64,000 nucleotides of DNA from Thalassospira lucentensis (GCF_001613805.1 NZ_LPVY01000014.1:1-64000); one strand, 5' to 3'. Counted from the first letter of the stretch, positions 8,606 through 17,611 are shown. Program-made: numbers and translations. Notes: generated by a model from the sequence alone, not told the origin.

Positions 8606-9808
8606 TTATACGCGCAATGCCGCAGTCAGATCTTCCTTGAGATCGTCGATGTCCTCAAGCCCGACCGAAAGACGCAGCATGCCCTCGGTGATCCCCATCG
8701 TGATCTTGTCTTCAGCCGGAACACGCTGATGAGTCGTGGTCCACGGGTGGGTTGCAAGACTTTTGGCATCACCAAGATTGTTCGAAATATCAATAAGCTG
8801 CAGGTTATCAAGCAACGAAAAAGCAGCCGATTTGCCGCCAGCGAGCTCAATCGCGATCAATCCACCGCCACGTCCGGACATCTGTTTCATGGCCAACTCG
8901 TGCTGCGGATGGCTTTCGAGCCCTGGATAGATAACGCGCGATACCTGCGGCTGTTCCGAAAGGAACCCGGCAAGAGCTGTTGCGTTGCGGATATGCTGAT
9001 CGACACGCAGACCAAGTGTCTCGAGCCCTTTCAGGAGAACCCATGCGTTGAACGGGCTCATGCTGGGGCCAGTGTGACGCAGGAAAGTCGTCAGGTGATT
9101 ATCGTGCCATTCCTTGTCATTAAACAGGATCGCACCACCCAGACAGCGCCCCTGACCATCGATATGCTTGGTCGCGGAATAGACAACAATGTCCGCGCCC
9201 AGTTCCATCGGCTTTTGCAGGATCGGCGTCGCAAATACGTTGTCGACAACCACCTTCGCCCCGGCCTTATGCGCCAGATCAGCGACAAAGGCGATATCGA
9301 TGACTTCAAGGGTCGGGTTCGACGGGGTTTCGATAAAAACCGCATCAGCCGGTTTGGACAGTGCCTTTTCCCATGCAGCATGATCGGTACCGTCAACCAG
9401 TTCGGTTTCAACACCAAAACGCGGCAATAGGGTTGTCAGGATAAATTCGCAGGATCCGAAAAGTGCGCGTGATCCGACGACACGACCACCAGCCTTGGTG
9501 CAGGCAATAAGCGCATTCCAGACGGCCGACATGCCCGATGCCGTCCCACGGCAATAAGACGCGCCTTCAAGCAGCGCCAGACGTTCTTCGAACATCGCCA
9601 CGGTGGGGTTGGCAAAGCGGGAATAAACAAAACGTTCCGGGCCGGTGCCATCAAAGGATGCTTCGGCCTCGGCGGCTGTATCGTAGACATAGCCGGAATT
9701 CATAAAGATGGCTTCGGAGGTTTCATTAAAACCGCTGCGCGCCGTACCGCCCCGAACAGAACGGGTGGCGGCACGCCACTTATCAGAAGCCTTTTTATCG
9801 GTCGTCAT
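8606..9808 (-). CDS. metZ: O-succinylhomoserine sulfhydrylase
   Basis: A 400-residue PLP enzyme of the Cys/Met-metabolism family. It makes homocysteine from O-succinylhomoserine and sulfide, giving direct sulfhydrylation in methionine synthesis. The cofactor lysine is in YSATKHIDGQGR and the substrate arginine region in MSPFNAWVLLKGLETLGLR. GRCLGGAILF after the lysine is typical of MetZ rather than MetB/MetC. The start at 9808 (MTTDKKASDKWRAATRSVRGG) is used; an upstream in-frame ATG lies inside the riboswitch leader. Expression should fall when S-adenosylmethionine is abundant, through the SAM-II element upstream. Confidence 0.93.
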   Translation of the reverse strand: MTTDKKASDKWRAATRSVRGGTARSGFNETSEAIFMNSGYVYDTAAEAEASFDGTGPERFVYSRFANPTVAMFEERLALLEGASYCRGTASGMSAVWNALIACTKAGGRVVGSRALFGSCEFILTTLLPRFGVETELVDGTDHAAWEKALSKPADAVFIETPSNPTLEVIDIAFVADLAHKAGAKVVVDNVFATPILQKPMELGADIVVYSATKHIDGQGRCLGGAILFNDKEWHDNHLTTFLRHTGPSMSPFNAWVLLKGLETLGLRVDQHIRNATALAGFLSEQPQVSRVIYPGLESHPQHELAMKQMSGRGGGLIAIELAGGKSAAFSLLDNLQLIDISNNLGDAKSLATHPWTTTHQRVPAEDKITMGITEGMLRLSVGLEDIDDLKEDLTAALRV

Positions 9809-9853
9809 CGTATCGCTCCTATATGCCCGGTCATATTGGCATTTGCCGGACAC

Positions 9854-9885
9854 AAAAAAACCCTGACCGGCACGATGGGTCAGGG
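9854..9885 (-). terminator. Intrinsic terminator of the SAM-II riboswitch
   Basis: On the reverse strand an 8-base stem CCCTGACC/GGTCAGGG with a 9-base loop is followed by seven T residues. It lies directly after the riboswitch and 45 bases before metZ, so SAM binding probably controls transcription termination; a translational role is also possible. Confidence 0.85.
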
Positions 9886-9900
9886 CCGAAGCCACGGTTA

Positions 9901-9955
9901 CCCTCTTTAGCGATTTTTTACGTGGCCGCAAGCCGGTCGACAAATCCCACGATGG
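9901..9955 (-). ncRNA. SAM-II riboswitch upstream of metZ
   Basis: The reverse strand carries the hallmarks of the alphaproteobacterial SAM-II (metA) motif in order: the P1 5' arm CGTGG (9951-9947), GATTTG, a GACCGG segment, CTTGC, the P1 3' arm CCACG (9925-9921), an A-rich linker, and the pseudoknot-forming CGCTAAAGAGGG (to 9901). SAM-II binds S-adenosylmethionine in an H-type pseudoknot. It precedes metZ, a usual SAM-II target, and is followed by a terminator hairpin. Confidence 0.93.
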
Positions 9956-9960
9956 ACGTG

Positions 9961-9989
9961 ACGATACGATCTGCTTTACCCGGCGTCAA
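9961..9989 (-). promoter_or_regulatory. Promoter of the metZ transcript
   Basis: On the reverse strand TTGACG (9989-9984) and TATCGT (9966-9961) are spaced by 17 bases. The predicted start is about base 9953, at the first base-paired arm of the SAM-II riboswitch, leaving almost no extra 5' sequence. Confidence 0.7.
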
Positions 9990-10176
9990 GCATCGCGCTT
10001 TCGCCTGCTTTGACCAGATACCCTTTGGCTCCTCCGTGCATATGCTCTCTGAACCTTCACGCAATGTTGAAAGCAGTTCATGAGCACTCCGCGTTTTTTC
10101 CCTCTAATGTTCGACCAAGACATGTAATCCTTTGGAAACGGCTTCTGATGCGAATGCCGTAAAGATAATAGAATCA

Positions 10177-10965
10177 ATGGCCAAGACACAAACAATGACG
10201 GCAGACCAGCATTCCCACGATACCGCCGATAAAAGTCAGGCAAAAACGACCCGAACTTCGTCGTGGCGTAAACTGTTGCCGGTTTTGATCCTGATTGCCG
10301 GGCTGGTACTGGCGTGGGCAAGTGGTGTTATCGATTATCTATCGTTTGAAACCCTGCGTGAGAATCGCGAAACCCTTCAGGCTTTCGTCGCTGAGAATCC
10401 TGTTTTGAGTGTTGTCGTCTTTATGGCGTCCTATGCCATTGCCGTTGCCCTGTCACTTCCGGTCGGGTCGTTGCTGACCATTGTTGGCGGTTTCCTTTTT
10501 GGCGCGTGGTTCGGGACGACCTATGTCGTCATCGCCGCCACCATTGGCGCAACGGTGGTTTATCTGGCAGCACGTTACGCATTTTATGATTTGATGCATG
10601 CGAAGGCGGGCAACGCCATCCGCAAAATGGAAGCCGGTTTTGCCGAGAACGCCTTCAGCTACCTGATGGTTCTGCGTCTTGTGCCTCTGTTTCCCTTCTG
10701 GCTGGTCAATCTCGTTCCGGCTTTGCTAGGCGTGAAGTTTCGTTCCTTTGTTATGGGAACTGCGATTGGCATTATTCCGGGGACATTCGTTTATGTTTCC
10801 ATCGGGGATGGCCTTGGGGCCCTGTTTGATCAGGGAAAGACACCTGATCTTGGTGTTATCTTTGAACCCAGGATTTTGACCCCGATCATCGGCCTTGCCA
10901 TTCTGGCACTTGTTCCGGTGATCTATAAGAAATTCCGTAACCGCAATGGCGGGACCAACACCTGA
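10177..10965 (+). CDS. TVP38/TMEM64 (VTT/DedA-like) membrane protein
   Basis: A 262-residue inner-membrane protein of the TVP38/TMEM64 family, related to DedA and eukaryotic VTT scramblases. After a ~40-residue polar N-terminus there are about six hydrophobic segments. The conserved core is SLPVGSLLTIVGGFLFGAWFG followed by TIGATVVYLAARYAF, and RLVPLFPFWLVNLVPALLG. The ATG at 10177 is chosen over a TTG at 10132. Its stop overlaps the next start (TGATG), so it is translationally coupled to the flavoprotein gene, a pairing seen in other bacteria. Substrate is unknown; a role in lipid or ion handling is only inference. Confidence 0.85.
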   Translation: MAKTQTMTADQHSHDTADKSQAKTTRTSSWRKLLPVLILIAGLVLAWASGVIDYLSFETLRENRETLQAFVAENPVLSVVVFMASYAIAVALSLPVGSLLTIVGGFLFGAWFGTTYVVIAATIGATVVYLAARYAFYDLMHAKAGNAIRKMEAGFAENAFSYLMVLRLVPLFPFWLVNLVPALLGVKFRSFVMGTAIGIIPGTFVYVSIGDGLGALFDQGKTPDLGVIFEPRILTPIIGLAILALVPVIYKKFRNRNGGTNT

Positions 10966-12392
10966 TGAATGAAGTGATCAAAACCGACATCTGTGTGATC
11001 GGCGCCGGTTCCGGCGGGCTTTCCGTTGCCGCAGGGGCGGTGCAAATGGGCGCAGGAGTTGTCCTGATTGAAAAGGGCAAAATGGGTGGTGACTGCCTGA
11101 ATACCGGTTGTGTCCCGTCAAAGGCCCTGCTGGCCGCAAGCCATGCCGCAAGTAACGCACGGGCGGCATCGCAGTTTGGCATCACTACCGGCCCGGTTTT
11201 GGCCAACTTCGCGTATGTCATGGATCATGTGCATTCGGTCATCGCCGATATTGCACCCCATGATTCGGTTGAACGGTTTGAAAAGCTTGGCTGTACTGTC
11301 ATTCAGGCAGCAGCCCGGTTCACCGGCCTCGGGGAAGTGATCGCCGATGGCAAACGCGTGCAGGCAAAACGGTTTGTCATTGCCACCGGCTCGCGGGCTG
11401 CGGTGCCACCGATTGACGGCATTGCCGATGTTCCGTTCTTTACCAACGAAACCATCTTTGAAAACCGTACCTGCCCGGATCACCTGATCATCATTGGCGG
11501 AGGCCCGATCGGCCTTGAAATGGCACAGGCATATCGCGAACTTGGTGCAAAGGTTACCGTGATCGAAATGTTCACGATCCTTCCGAAAGACGATCCCGAT
11601 CTGGTTGCCGTCATCCGCGACGAGATCGAGACGGCGGGCATAAGCCTTTATGAAAAGGTCAAAACCAAGCGGATCGAACCCCATGATGACCAGATTCGCG
11701 TCATGATCGAACGCGATGGCACAGAAATCACGATTGAAGGCAGTCACCTTCTGGTTGCCACCGGACGCAAGCCAACGGTCGACAATCTTGGGCTGGATGA
11801 AGCTGACGTCACGTACAGCCCACGCGGGATCGAGGTAGACAACCGCCTGCGCACAAGCAACCGGAAGATATTTGCCATTGGCGATGTTACTGGCGGCCTG
11901 CAATTTACCCATATGGCCGGTTATGACGCCGGTATTGTTATCCGCAATGCATTGTTCCGGTTGCCTGCCAAAATTGATCACAGCGCGGTTCCCTGGGTGA
12001 CATATACCAGCCCGGAACTGGCACAAGTCGGCCTGAACGAAACGGCTGCGCGCGAAAAGTTCGGCGATGCAATCCGGGTCGTGACCTGGGACTATGCCGA
12101 AAATGACCGCGCGAGGGCCGAAGCCCGAACCAAGGGCTTTATCAAGATCGTCACGACCCCAAAGGGAAAAATCCTTGGCGCGGGCATTGTCGGCCATCAG
12201 GCCGGGGAACTGATCGGACTGTGGTCACTGGCGATATCACAGAAAATGAAGATCGGTGCCATCGCCGGAATGATTGCCCCCTATCCAACACTTGGCGAAA
12301 TATCCAAACGCGTTGCCGGGGCATGGTATACGCCCAGCCTGTTTAGCGACAGAACCCGAAAGATTGTCCGTTTCCTTCTGAAGCTTGGCTAA
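10965..12392 (+). CDS. Mercuric-reductase-like pyridine nucleotide-disulfide oxidoreductase
   Basis: A 475-residue FAD enzyme. It has the FAD motif GAGSGGLSVAAGAVQMG, the redox-active pair in CLNTGCVPSKALLAA, the NAD(P) Rossmann motif GGGPIGLEMA and the second FAD motif FAIGDVTGGLQFTH. In the C-terminal interface domain the usual HPHPT(x)E of lipoamide dehydrogenase reads APYPTLGE, with Tyr instead of the first catalytic His, as in mercuric reductase. The N-terminal HMA domain and C-terminal Cys-Cys of true MerA are missing, so Hg(II) reduction is doubtful. It overlaps the TVP38 gene by one base. A membrane-linked disulfide or quinone reductase is plausible. Confidence 0.85.
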   Translation: MNEVIKTDICVIGAGSGGLSVAAGAVQMGAGVVLIEKGKMGGDCLNTGCVPSKALLAASHAASNARAASQFGITTGPVLANFAYVMDHVHSVIADIAPHDSVERFEKLGCTVIQAAARFTGLGEVIADGKRVQAKRFVIATGSRAAVPPIDGIADVPFFTNETIFENRTCPDHLIIIGGGPIGLEMAQAYRELGAKVTVIEMFTILPKDDPDLVAVIRDEIETAGISLYEKVKTKRIEPHDDQIRVMIERDGTEITIEGSHLLVATGRKPTVDNLGLDEADVTYSPRGIEVDNRLRTSNRKIFAIGDVTGGLQFTHMAGYDAGIVIRNALFRLPAKIDHSAVPWVTYTSPELAQVGLNETAAREKFGDAIRVVTWDYAENDRARAEARTKGFIKIVTTPKGKILGAGIVGHQAGELIGLWSLAISQKMKIGAIAGMIAPYPTLGEISKRVAGAWYTPSLFSDRTRKIVRFLLKLG

Positions 12393-12460
12393 AAGCAGCG
12401 GCACCGGAGCAAGCTTCTGAAACGCTGTACATTTTTCCCGGTCTCTGGCTAACATTCGTT

Positions 12461-13921
12461 ATGGAACGCCCGCATCTCAAACTGCCCCCATGGGCCAAAT
12501 CGCTGTCGGCACGTTTGCTGGTGCTGACTGTCGGCTTTGTCATGCTGGCAGAGATTTTCGTCTTTGCACCCTCGGTCGCGCGCTATCGGGTTGACTGGCT
12601 CAAGGCCCATCTTGATTCCGGCTATCTTGCCGCCCTGGCGCTGGAAGCGACTCCTGATCAGATGATTCCTGACGATCTGGAGAAGGAATTGCTTTCCAAT
12701 GCGGGGATAGAGGCCGTTATTTTACGCCGCGATGACCGCAAGCTATTGCTTCAACGCGACGATATGCCCGCCAAAGTGGATTACGACGTCGATCTGACGA
12801 CCTTTTCCATCCCGATGGCTCTGTACGATGGTCTTTCAACCCTGACTCAACCACATGACCGGATGTTACGCGTCGTCGGCATGCCCTCCATGGCGCCGGA
12901 TTTCGAAATAGAAATACTGGTTCATGAGGGGGGATTGGCCCATGACATGCGCAATTTCGGCTGGCGGGTGATGGGACTGTCACTGGTGATTTCGTTTTTC
13001 ACCGCCGGTCTGGTTTACTTTGCACTGAACCGGCTTCTGGTCCGGCCAATGCGGACATTGACCAGTGACATGATCCGTTTTCGCGAAAATCCGCAAGATC
13101 AGGGATCGGTCATCGTGCCGGATGACCGCGACGATGAAATTGGTATTGCAAGACACGAACTTGCCAACATGCAACATGATCTGCAGGCGATGTTAAATCA
13201 GCGCCGCCGTCTCGCAGCCCTTGGAACTGCGGCAACAAAGATCAGTCATGATCTTCGAAATGCACTGGCAACATCAATGCTGATGACCGAAAAACTGGCC
13301 CAAAGCGAGGACCAGGAAGTCCGCGCAGTTGTTCCACGCCTGTTATCGTCGATGGAGCGTGCGGTTTATATCAGTGAACAAACCCTATCCTTTGCCCGCG
13401 AGGCCCCGCCAACACTTGATATCGCGCGCTTCACACTGATCGAACTGATTGAGGAAATTCGCGATCAGATATTGCTACAAAATGGCGGCGAAAATCTTCT
13501 AACGCCAGAGAACCCTGATACGATCAAGGAACCGTGCAAGGCCAAGATCCAGATTGACCTGCCGGCCGAATTGATGATTGAAGCCGATTACGATCAGCTT
13601 TTCCGCGCTTTCAGCAACCTTATCCGCAACCCGCTGGATGCCGGTGCAACCAAAGTTACTATCAAACAGGCATCAATCGCAGCTGCGGATAATACGGACG
13701 CATTCGTAGAAATCCAGATCATTGATAACGGCCCCGGTCTGCCTGAAAAGGCGATCAAAAATCTGTTTGTTCCCTTCGCCGCCACTGGCAGAAAAGGCGG
13801 CACCGGTCTTGGTCTGGCCATTGCGCGCGAACTTATCCTTGCCCACAAGGGGGACCTTCGCCTTAGCGCCACCGGACCGGACGGTGCGATATTTTGCGTG
13901 ACCTTGCCAGTCATGGCCTGA
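12461..13921 (+). CDS. Orphan membrane sensor histidine kinase
   Basis: A 486-residue kinase. TM1 spans about residues 20-38, a ~130-residue periplasmic sensor domain follows, TM2 is about residues 170-192 and then a HAMP linker. The phosphoacceptor is His263 in ISHDLRNALATSMLMTEKL. The ATPase domain has the N box NLIRNPLDAGA (Pro where Ala is usual), G1 DNGPGLP, F box LFVPF and G2 GGTGLGL. No response regulator is adjacent, so the partner must be elsewhere. It follows the flavoprotein gene by 68 bases on the same strand and may be co-transcribed. The signal is unknown. Confidence 0.88.
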   Translation: MERPHLKLPPWAKSLSARLLVLTVGFVMLAEIFVFAPSVARYRVDWLKAHLDSGYLAALALEATPDQMIPDDLEKELLSNAGIEAVILRRDDRKLLLQRDDMPAKVDYDVDLTTFSIPMALYDGLSTLTQPHDRMLRVVGMPSMAPDFEIEILVHEGGLAHDMRNFGWRVMGLSLVISFFTAGLVYFALNRLLVRPMRTLTSDMIRFRENPQDQGSVIVPDDRDDEIGIARHELANMQHDLQAMLNQRRRLAALGTAATKISHDLRNALATSMLMTEKLAQSEDQEVRAVVPRLLSSMERAVYISEQTLSFAREAPPTLDIARFTLIELIEEIRDQILLQNGGENLLTPENPDTIKEPCKAKIQIDLPAELMIEADYDQLFRAFSNLIRNPLDAGATKVTIKQASIAAADNTDAFVEIQIIDNGPGLPEKAIKNLFVPFAATGRKGGTGLGLAIARELILAHKGDLRLSATGPDGAIFCVTLPVMA

Positions 13922-14086
13922 AGGCGAATGCGCAATAAATAGATTTTATCTATCGAGTTTAAATTAACATTCGATTTTACCGAAGGACCGTGATTTGGCA
14001 TTCTTGGCTTAAGGCGATGCTGGACCGATATCCCGATCCCCGATCCGCTCCTGACCCAAGGTCTGGCATCGCCACCTTCCCCAGAA

Positions 14087-14692
14087 TCATGGTCTTTCAA
14101 ATTCCCGGCGCGCCGCATCGATTACCGGTCGCATAAAGCACCCTTCTGCGTGATCGTTGATCAATCCCATCGCCTGCATGAAGGCATAAACGGTGGTTGG
14201 ACCGACAAATTTCCAACCGCGCTTTTTCAAATCTTTGGAAATCGCCACCGACGTATCGGACATAGATGCCGTTTGTGGTCGACCAACAGGCTGTCCCAGC
14301 GGCTCGAACCGCCAGAAATAGGCCGTAAGCGATCCTTCTGCTACCACCATTTCGCAGGCACGGTTGGCGTTATTGATGACAGCTTCGATTTTGCCGCGAT
14401 GGCGAATGATACCGCTATCCTGCAATAACCGTTCAACATCAGATGTTGTGAATTTCGCGACGCGATTAAAATCGAAATCATAAAATGCCGCCCGGAAATT
14501 TTCCCGCTTGGCCAGAATGGTGCGCCAGCTGAGCCCTGACTGAAAGCCTTCCAGACAGATTTTTTCAAACAACCGTCGATCATCACCAACCGGAAAGCCC
14601 CATTCCCTATCGTGGTAAGCATCAAATTCCGGTGCTGCATCACACCATTTGCAACGTGTTTTACCGTCTGCGCTGATCGTTGTGGTCCCCAT
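14087..14692 (-). CDS. tag: DNA-3-methyladenine glycosylase I
   Basis: A 201-residue base-excision repair glycosylase that removes 3-methyladenine from DNA. The TagA signature is complete: CKWCDAAPEFDAYHDREWG with the zinc-binding Cys and first His, FEKICLEGFQSGLSWRTIL, and C-terminal zinc-site residues near LINDHAEGCF. GWKFVGPTTVYAFMQAMGLINDH is the HhH-like DNA-binding region. It lies 30 bases downstream of the YciI-like gene on the same strand, but shares no obvious function with it. Confidence 0.95.
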   Translation of the reverse strand: MGTTTISADGKTRCKWCDAAPEFDAYHDREWGFPVGDDRRLFEKICLEGFQSGLSWRTILAKRENFRAAFYDFDFNRVAKFTTSDVERLLQDSGIIRHRGKIEAVINNANRACEMVVAEGSLTAYFWRFEPLGQPVGRPQTASMSDTSVAISKDLKKRGWKFVGPTTVYAFMQAMGLINDHAEGCFMRPVIDAARREFERP

Positions 14693-14722
14693 CTTCGCCC
14701 CCTTTAGTCATTCGTGAAAATG

Positions 14723-15010
14723 TCACGCCATCAGGAATTCCAAGCGCGCATCCGTTCTGGCAGGAGTGATTTCAATGATTTCGGCCTTAACAACCTTTTC
14801 CGCAACAAACGGGTCTGCGTTTACACGCGCCGTCAGTTCCTCATACGTTGTGTTATGGGCAAGAATTCCACCACCGAGATTTGGTTGAAGGCTTCCGACA
14901 ACCAGAAACACACCATCGTCAAATCCCTGGCTGATCCATTGTTTATGGTCCTCCATGAATTGCGGTGCCTTTGCCCGGTTGTCCGAAAACGTCAGTAAAA
15001 TAGTGAACAT
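14723..15010 (-). CDS. YciI-like domain protein
   Basis: A 95-residue protein with the dimeric alpha+beta ferredoxin-like YciI fold: MFTILLTFSDNRAKAPQFMEDHKQWISQGFDDGVFLVVGSL, then DPFVAEKVVKAEIIEITP. The family often has a conserved His/Asp pair suggesting an enzymatic role, but the reaction is not established. The ATG at 15010 has GGAGAA just upstream and is preferred to an in-frame start at 15091 that overlaps the regulator. It starts 38 bases after the TetR gene ends, so the two probably form one autoregulated transcript. Confidence 0.8.
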   Translation of the reverse strand: MFTILLTFSDNRAKAPQFMEDHKQWISQGFDDGVFLVVGSLQPNLGGGILAHNTTYEELTARVNADPFVAEKVVKAEIIEITPARTDARLEFLMA

Positions 15011-15048
15011 TGAGATTCTCCGAATGGCTTGCATAATGTCTTCCCGTT

Positions 15049-15630
15049 TCAGGTGCGGTTCGAACCAATCTGGGCATCCAGCCAATCGCACATTTGATTG
15101 ACTTCCTGCCGCACGAATTTCTCATCACCAAACGCATTGGCAAGAGCCGCAACACCCTGGCTTCGGGCGAGCAAATGCATCGCCAGATCATCAGACCTTT
15201 CCGCACAGCCAAGTCGCTCGAACTGGCGACACAACCAGATGCGGAAAAGGGTAAAAAGTCCCGCAGCATCGCTTTGTGCAGCATGGCCAAGTTTTGCCAG
15301 TTCGGCAGAAAGTGTGCCGACCGGGCATCCGTAACGCCGGATTTTTTCCCCGTTGACGATCAGAATATGGATGAAGCTTCGGATACGGGCGGCCGGGTCT
15401 TCTCCTTCTGCCTCCCAATGATCGAGCATCTGTTCGGTATTTCTCAGACGCCGATTGATCACGGCATCAAGGATCTCGTCCTTGGTTTTGAAGTGATAAT
15501 AGAAATTGCCGCGCGATATGCCGACCTTCCCCGCGATATCGGCAAAGGAGGTCGGCTCGAACCCCTGTTGATAAAACAGCTGATCGGCAGCCTCGACAAT
15601 CCGGTCCCGCGTACCTTGTTCCACAGCCAT
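15049..15630 (-). CDS. TetR-family transcriptional repressor
   Basis: A 193-residue repressor. The N-terminal helix-turn-helix is clear: RIVEAADQLFYQQGFEPTSFADIAGKVGISRGNFYYHFKTKDEIL. The C-terminal ligand domain contains YGCPVGTLSAEL, a pattern seen in TetR proteins that control genes for oxidoreductase or YciI-type proteins. It heads a small operon with the YciI-like gene. A perfect 17-base inverted repeat lies 37 bases upstream and is probably its own operator. The inducer is unknown. Confidence 0.9.
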   Translation of the reverse strand: MAVEQGTRDRIVEAADQLFYQQGFEPTSFADIAGKVGISRGNFYYHFKTKDEILDAVINRRLRNTEQMLDHWEAEGEDPAARIRSFIHILIVNGEKIRRYGCPVGTLSAELAKLGHAAQSDAAGLFTLFRIWLCRQFERLGCAERSDDLAMHLLARSQGVAALANAFGDEKFVRQEVNQMCDWLDAQIGSNRT

Positions 15631-15666
15631 TCCTGTTCGTCCCTATTGTGAGTACCTGAAACCCGA

Positions 15667-15707
15667 TTAGGACAATTGACCTATTTTTATTAGGTCAATT
15701 GTCCTAA
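15667..15707. promoter_or_regulatory. TetR operator: perfect 17-base inverted repeat
   Basis: TTAGGACAATTGACCTA (15667-15683) is repeated in inverse orientation at 15691-15707 after a 7-base AT spacer. Each arm is itself near-palindromic around CAATTG, so two repressor dimers could bind side by side. TTGAC elements inside the arms suggest the -35 of the tetR promoter is covered by the repressor. Confidence 0.8.
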
Positions 15708-15816
15708 ATTGTCAATTCGACAAATCACAGTGCGTTCGGCATCCCGCCAGCAGACCAGAACAGGAGGAAAATCCCACGTAAAGGAGGACGTTATAAAAGA
15801 CTGGAAAATGGAAAAC

Positions 15817-17283
15817 TCAGTCGCGCCAGAAGGCTGGGAAAAGCAGCACCAGAACGGTGAAAACTTCCAGACGCCCGATCAGCATACCGATCGACATCAG
15901 CCACTTCGCCCCGTCCGGCAACGTCGCGAAATTCCCCGACGGCCCTACAATCGGACCAAGTCCGGGGCCGACATTCGCGATAGCCGTGCCGGCACTTGAG
16001 ACTGCCGTGATGAAATCAAGCCCCATTGCACCAAGGGCCGCAGCCAGAACCACAAAGCAGAACACGAACAGGAAAAAGAAGCTCAGCACCGATTCCGTGA
16101 CGTCTTCGGAAAGCGGTTTGCGGTTATAGTAGGCAATGAAAACACCATGCGGGCGGAGCATGTGTGAGAGCTGGATTTTAGCGATTTCATAAAGAACCTG
16201 AAGGCGGAAGATTTTAACCCCGCAGGTCGTCGATCCGGCACAGCCCCCCACGAACATCACAAAGAAAAACACTGTCACAGCAAACGGTCCCCAAAGCCCG
16301 TAATCCGTGGTGGCGTAACCGGTGCCGGTCATCACCGATACAATGTTAAAGGACGTGTATCGAAGCGCATCCAGAAACGCGACATTATTTGTTTCCGAAT
16401 GCCAGATGCTAAGCCCCAGAATGATGGAACCGGCAATTACCGCGAACCAGCGGACCTGCCCATCCACAAACAACGCAGACGCCTTCCCCCGCAAGGTTTG
16501 CAGATAAAGAATGAAGGGCAACGCACCGGCAGCCATACCCAGCGTGATAATTACATCGATAGCGGGGTTATCAAAGTGCCCGACCGACGCATCCTTGGTA
16601 GAAAAACCGCCTGTGGCAATTGTCGTCATTGCGTGCGCAATTGCATCAAATCCCGGCATACCCGCCCACCACAACAAGATGGCCCAGATAACGGTGAAAC
16701 CCAGATAAAGGCTTGCGATCCCCACAGCGATCTGGGTGGCACGCGGAAATGCCTTGTCCGACTTATCGGAGTTTTCCATACGGAAAAGCTGCATCCCGCC
16801 GACACGCAGCATCGGCATGACCGCAATCGCCATAACAATAATCCCGATCCCGCCAAGCCACTGCAGCAGTGCCCGCCACAACAAAATCCCGGGCGGGGCC
16901 GTATCAAGCCCGACAATCACGGTTGAGCCCGTGGTCGAAATCCCCGACATAGCTTCAAAAAAAGCGTCGGTATAGCTCATATCGAGGTCGGAAAACGCAA
17001 ATGGCAGTGCCGAAACTGCGGTCAGAACAAGCCAGCTTGCGGTTGTCAGAATAAAAGCCTGACGCGATGTGATTTTAAGATTGTCGGTCCGGTTCATCAT
17101 CACCAATGCACCGCCAATGAAAAGCGATACAGCCGATGCCGCCGAAAATACCAGCCAATCCCGCTGCCCGTAATAAAGATCCACAAGAGCCGGGATAAAC
17201 ATCCCGACCGACAGGGTGCATAGCAGAATGCCGATAATAAAAAGGATTGGACGAAAATCGATCAATGAACAGCCCCGCACCAT
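15817..17283 (-). CDS. trkH: TrkH-family K+ uptake subunit (copy 1)
   Basis: A 488-residue membrane protein of the Trk/Ktr/HKT superfamily, the K+-translocating subunit. The M-P-M repeats are visible, e.g. DAFFEAMSGISTTGSTVI, AHAMTTIATGGFSTKD, FNIVSVMTGTGYATTDYGLWG and SSAGTAIANVGPGLGPIVGPSGNFATLPDGAKW. It ends in AFWRD like its paralogue at 21519-22976. The ATG at 17283 gives MVRGCSLIDFRP. TrkA, the NAD-binding regulatory partner, is not in the window. It stands alone on its strand, 186 bases before the TetR operon. Confidence 0.93.
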   Translation of the reverse strand: MVRGCSLIDFRPILFIIGILLCTLSVGMFIPALVDLYYGQRDWLVFSAASAVSLFIGGALVMMNRTDNLKITSRQAFILTTASWLVLTAVSALPFAFSDLDMSYTDAFFEAMSGISTTGSTVIVGLDTAPPGILLWRALLQWLGGIGIIVMAIAVMPMLRVGGMQLFRMENSDKSDKAFPRATQIAVGIASLYLGFTVIWAILLWWAGMPGFDAIAHAMTTIATGGFSTKDASVGHFDNPAIDVIITLGMAAGALPFILYLQTLRGKASALFVDGQVRWFAVIAGSIILGLSIWHSETNNVAFLDALRYTSFNIVSVMTGTGYATTDYGLWGPFAVTVFFFVMFVGGCAGSTTCGVKIFRLQVLYEIAKIQLSHMLRPHGVFIAYYNRKPLSEDVTESVLSFFFLFVFCFVVLAAALGAMGLDFITAVSSAGTAIANVGPGLGPIVGPSGNFATLPDGAKWLMSIGMLIGRLEVFTVLVLLFPAFWRD

Positions 17284-17611
17284 GTTTTACCCCCGGTCTT
17301 TGTGAACCGGGCATCACATGTGTTCGCAATTATCTCTGACATTCTGCCTTGCATAACCGAAAAACCGGTCGCGTTACATCTTCTTCCGTCAAACGAAGCG
17401 GAATTCTTGGCACATGCCCCGCCAATGTCCAGCTTTTAAACATATGGTTCCTGCGCCGATTATGATTTCATGCCTGCAATCATGCAGCTATGCGAATTGC
17501 GCCTATCAGCCTTGGCATAGCTTGTTTGCTGCCAATTCCGGGTTGGCATGACTTGCCAAGGCCGCTATATCGCTTGCAGAACAGAATTCAAAACCGAAAG
17601 ATTCAGCGGAA

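Noticed and set aside
11118..12197. 359-residue open frame on the reverse strand
   Set aside because: Antisense to the flavoprotein, whose FAD, NAD and redox motifs are clear. Composition is typical of a mirror frame in this codon usage.
10965..12392. Mercuric reductase or lipoamide dehydrogenase as a firm name
   Set aside because: It lacks the HMA domain and the terminal Cys pair of MerA and the catalytic His of Lpd, so only the superfamily was named.
14012..14072. Long inverted repeat GGCGATGC...GCATCGCC after the histidine kinase gene
   Set aside because: The loop of about 45 bases is too long and there is no T tract, so it was not called a terminator.
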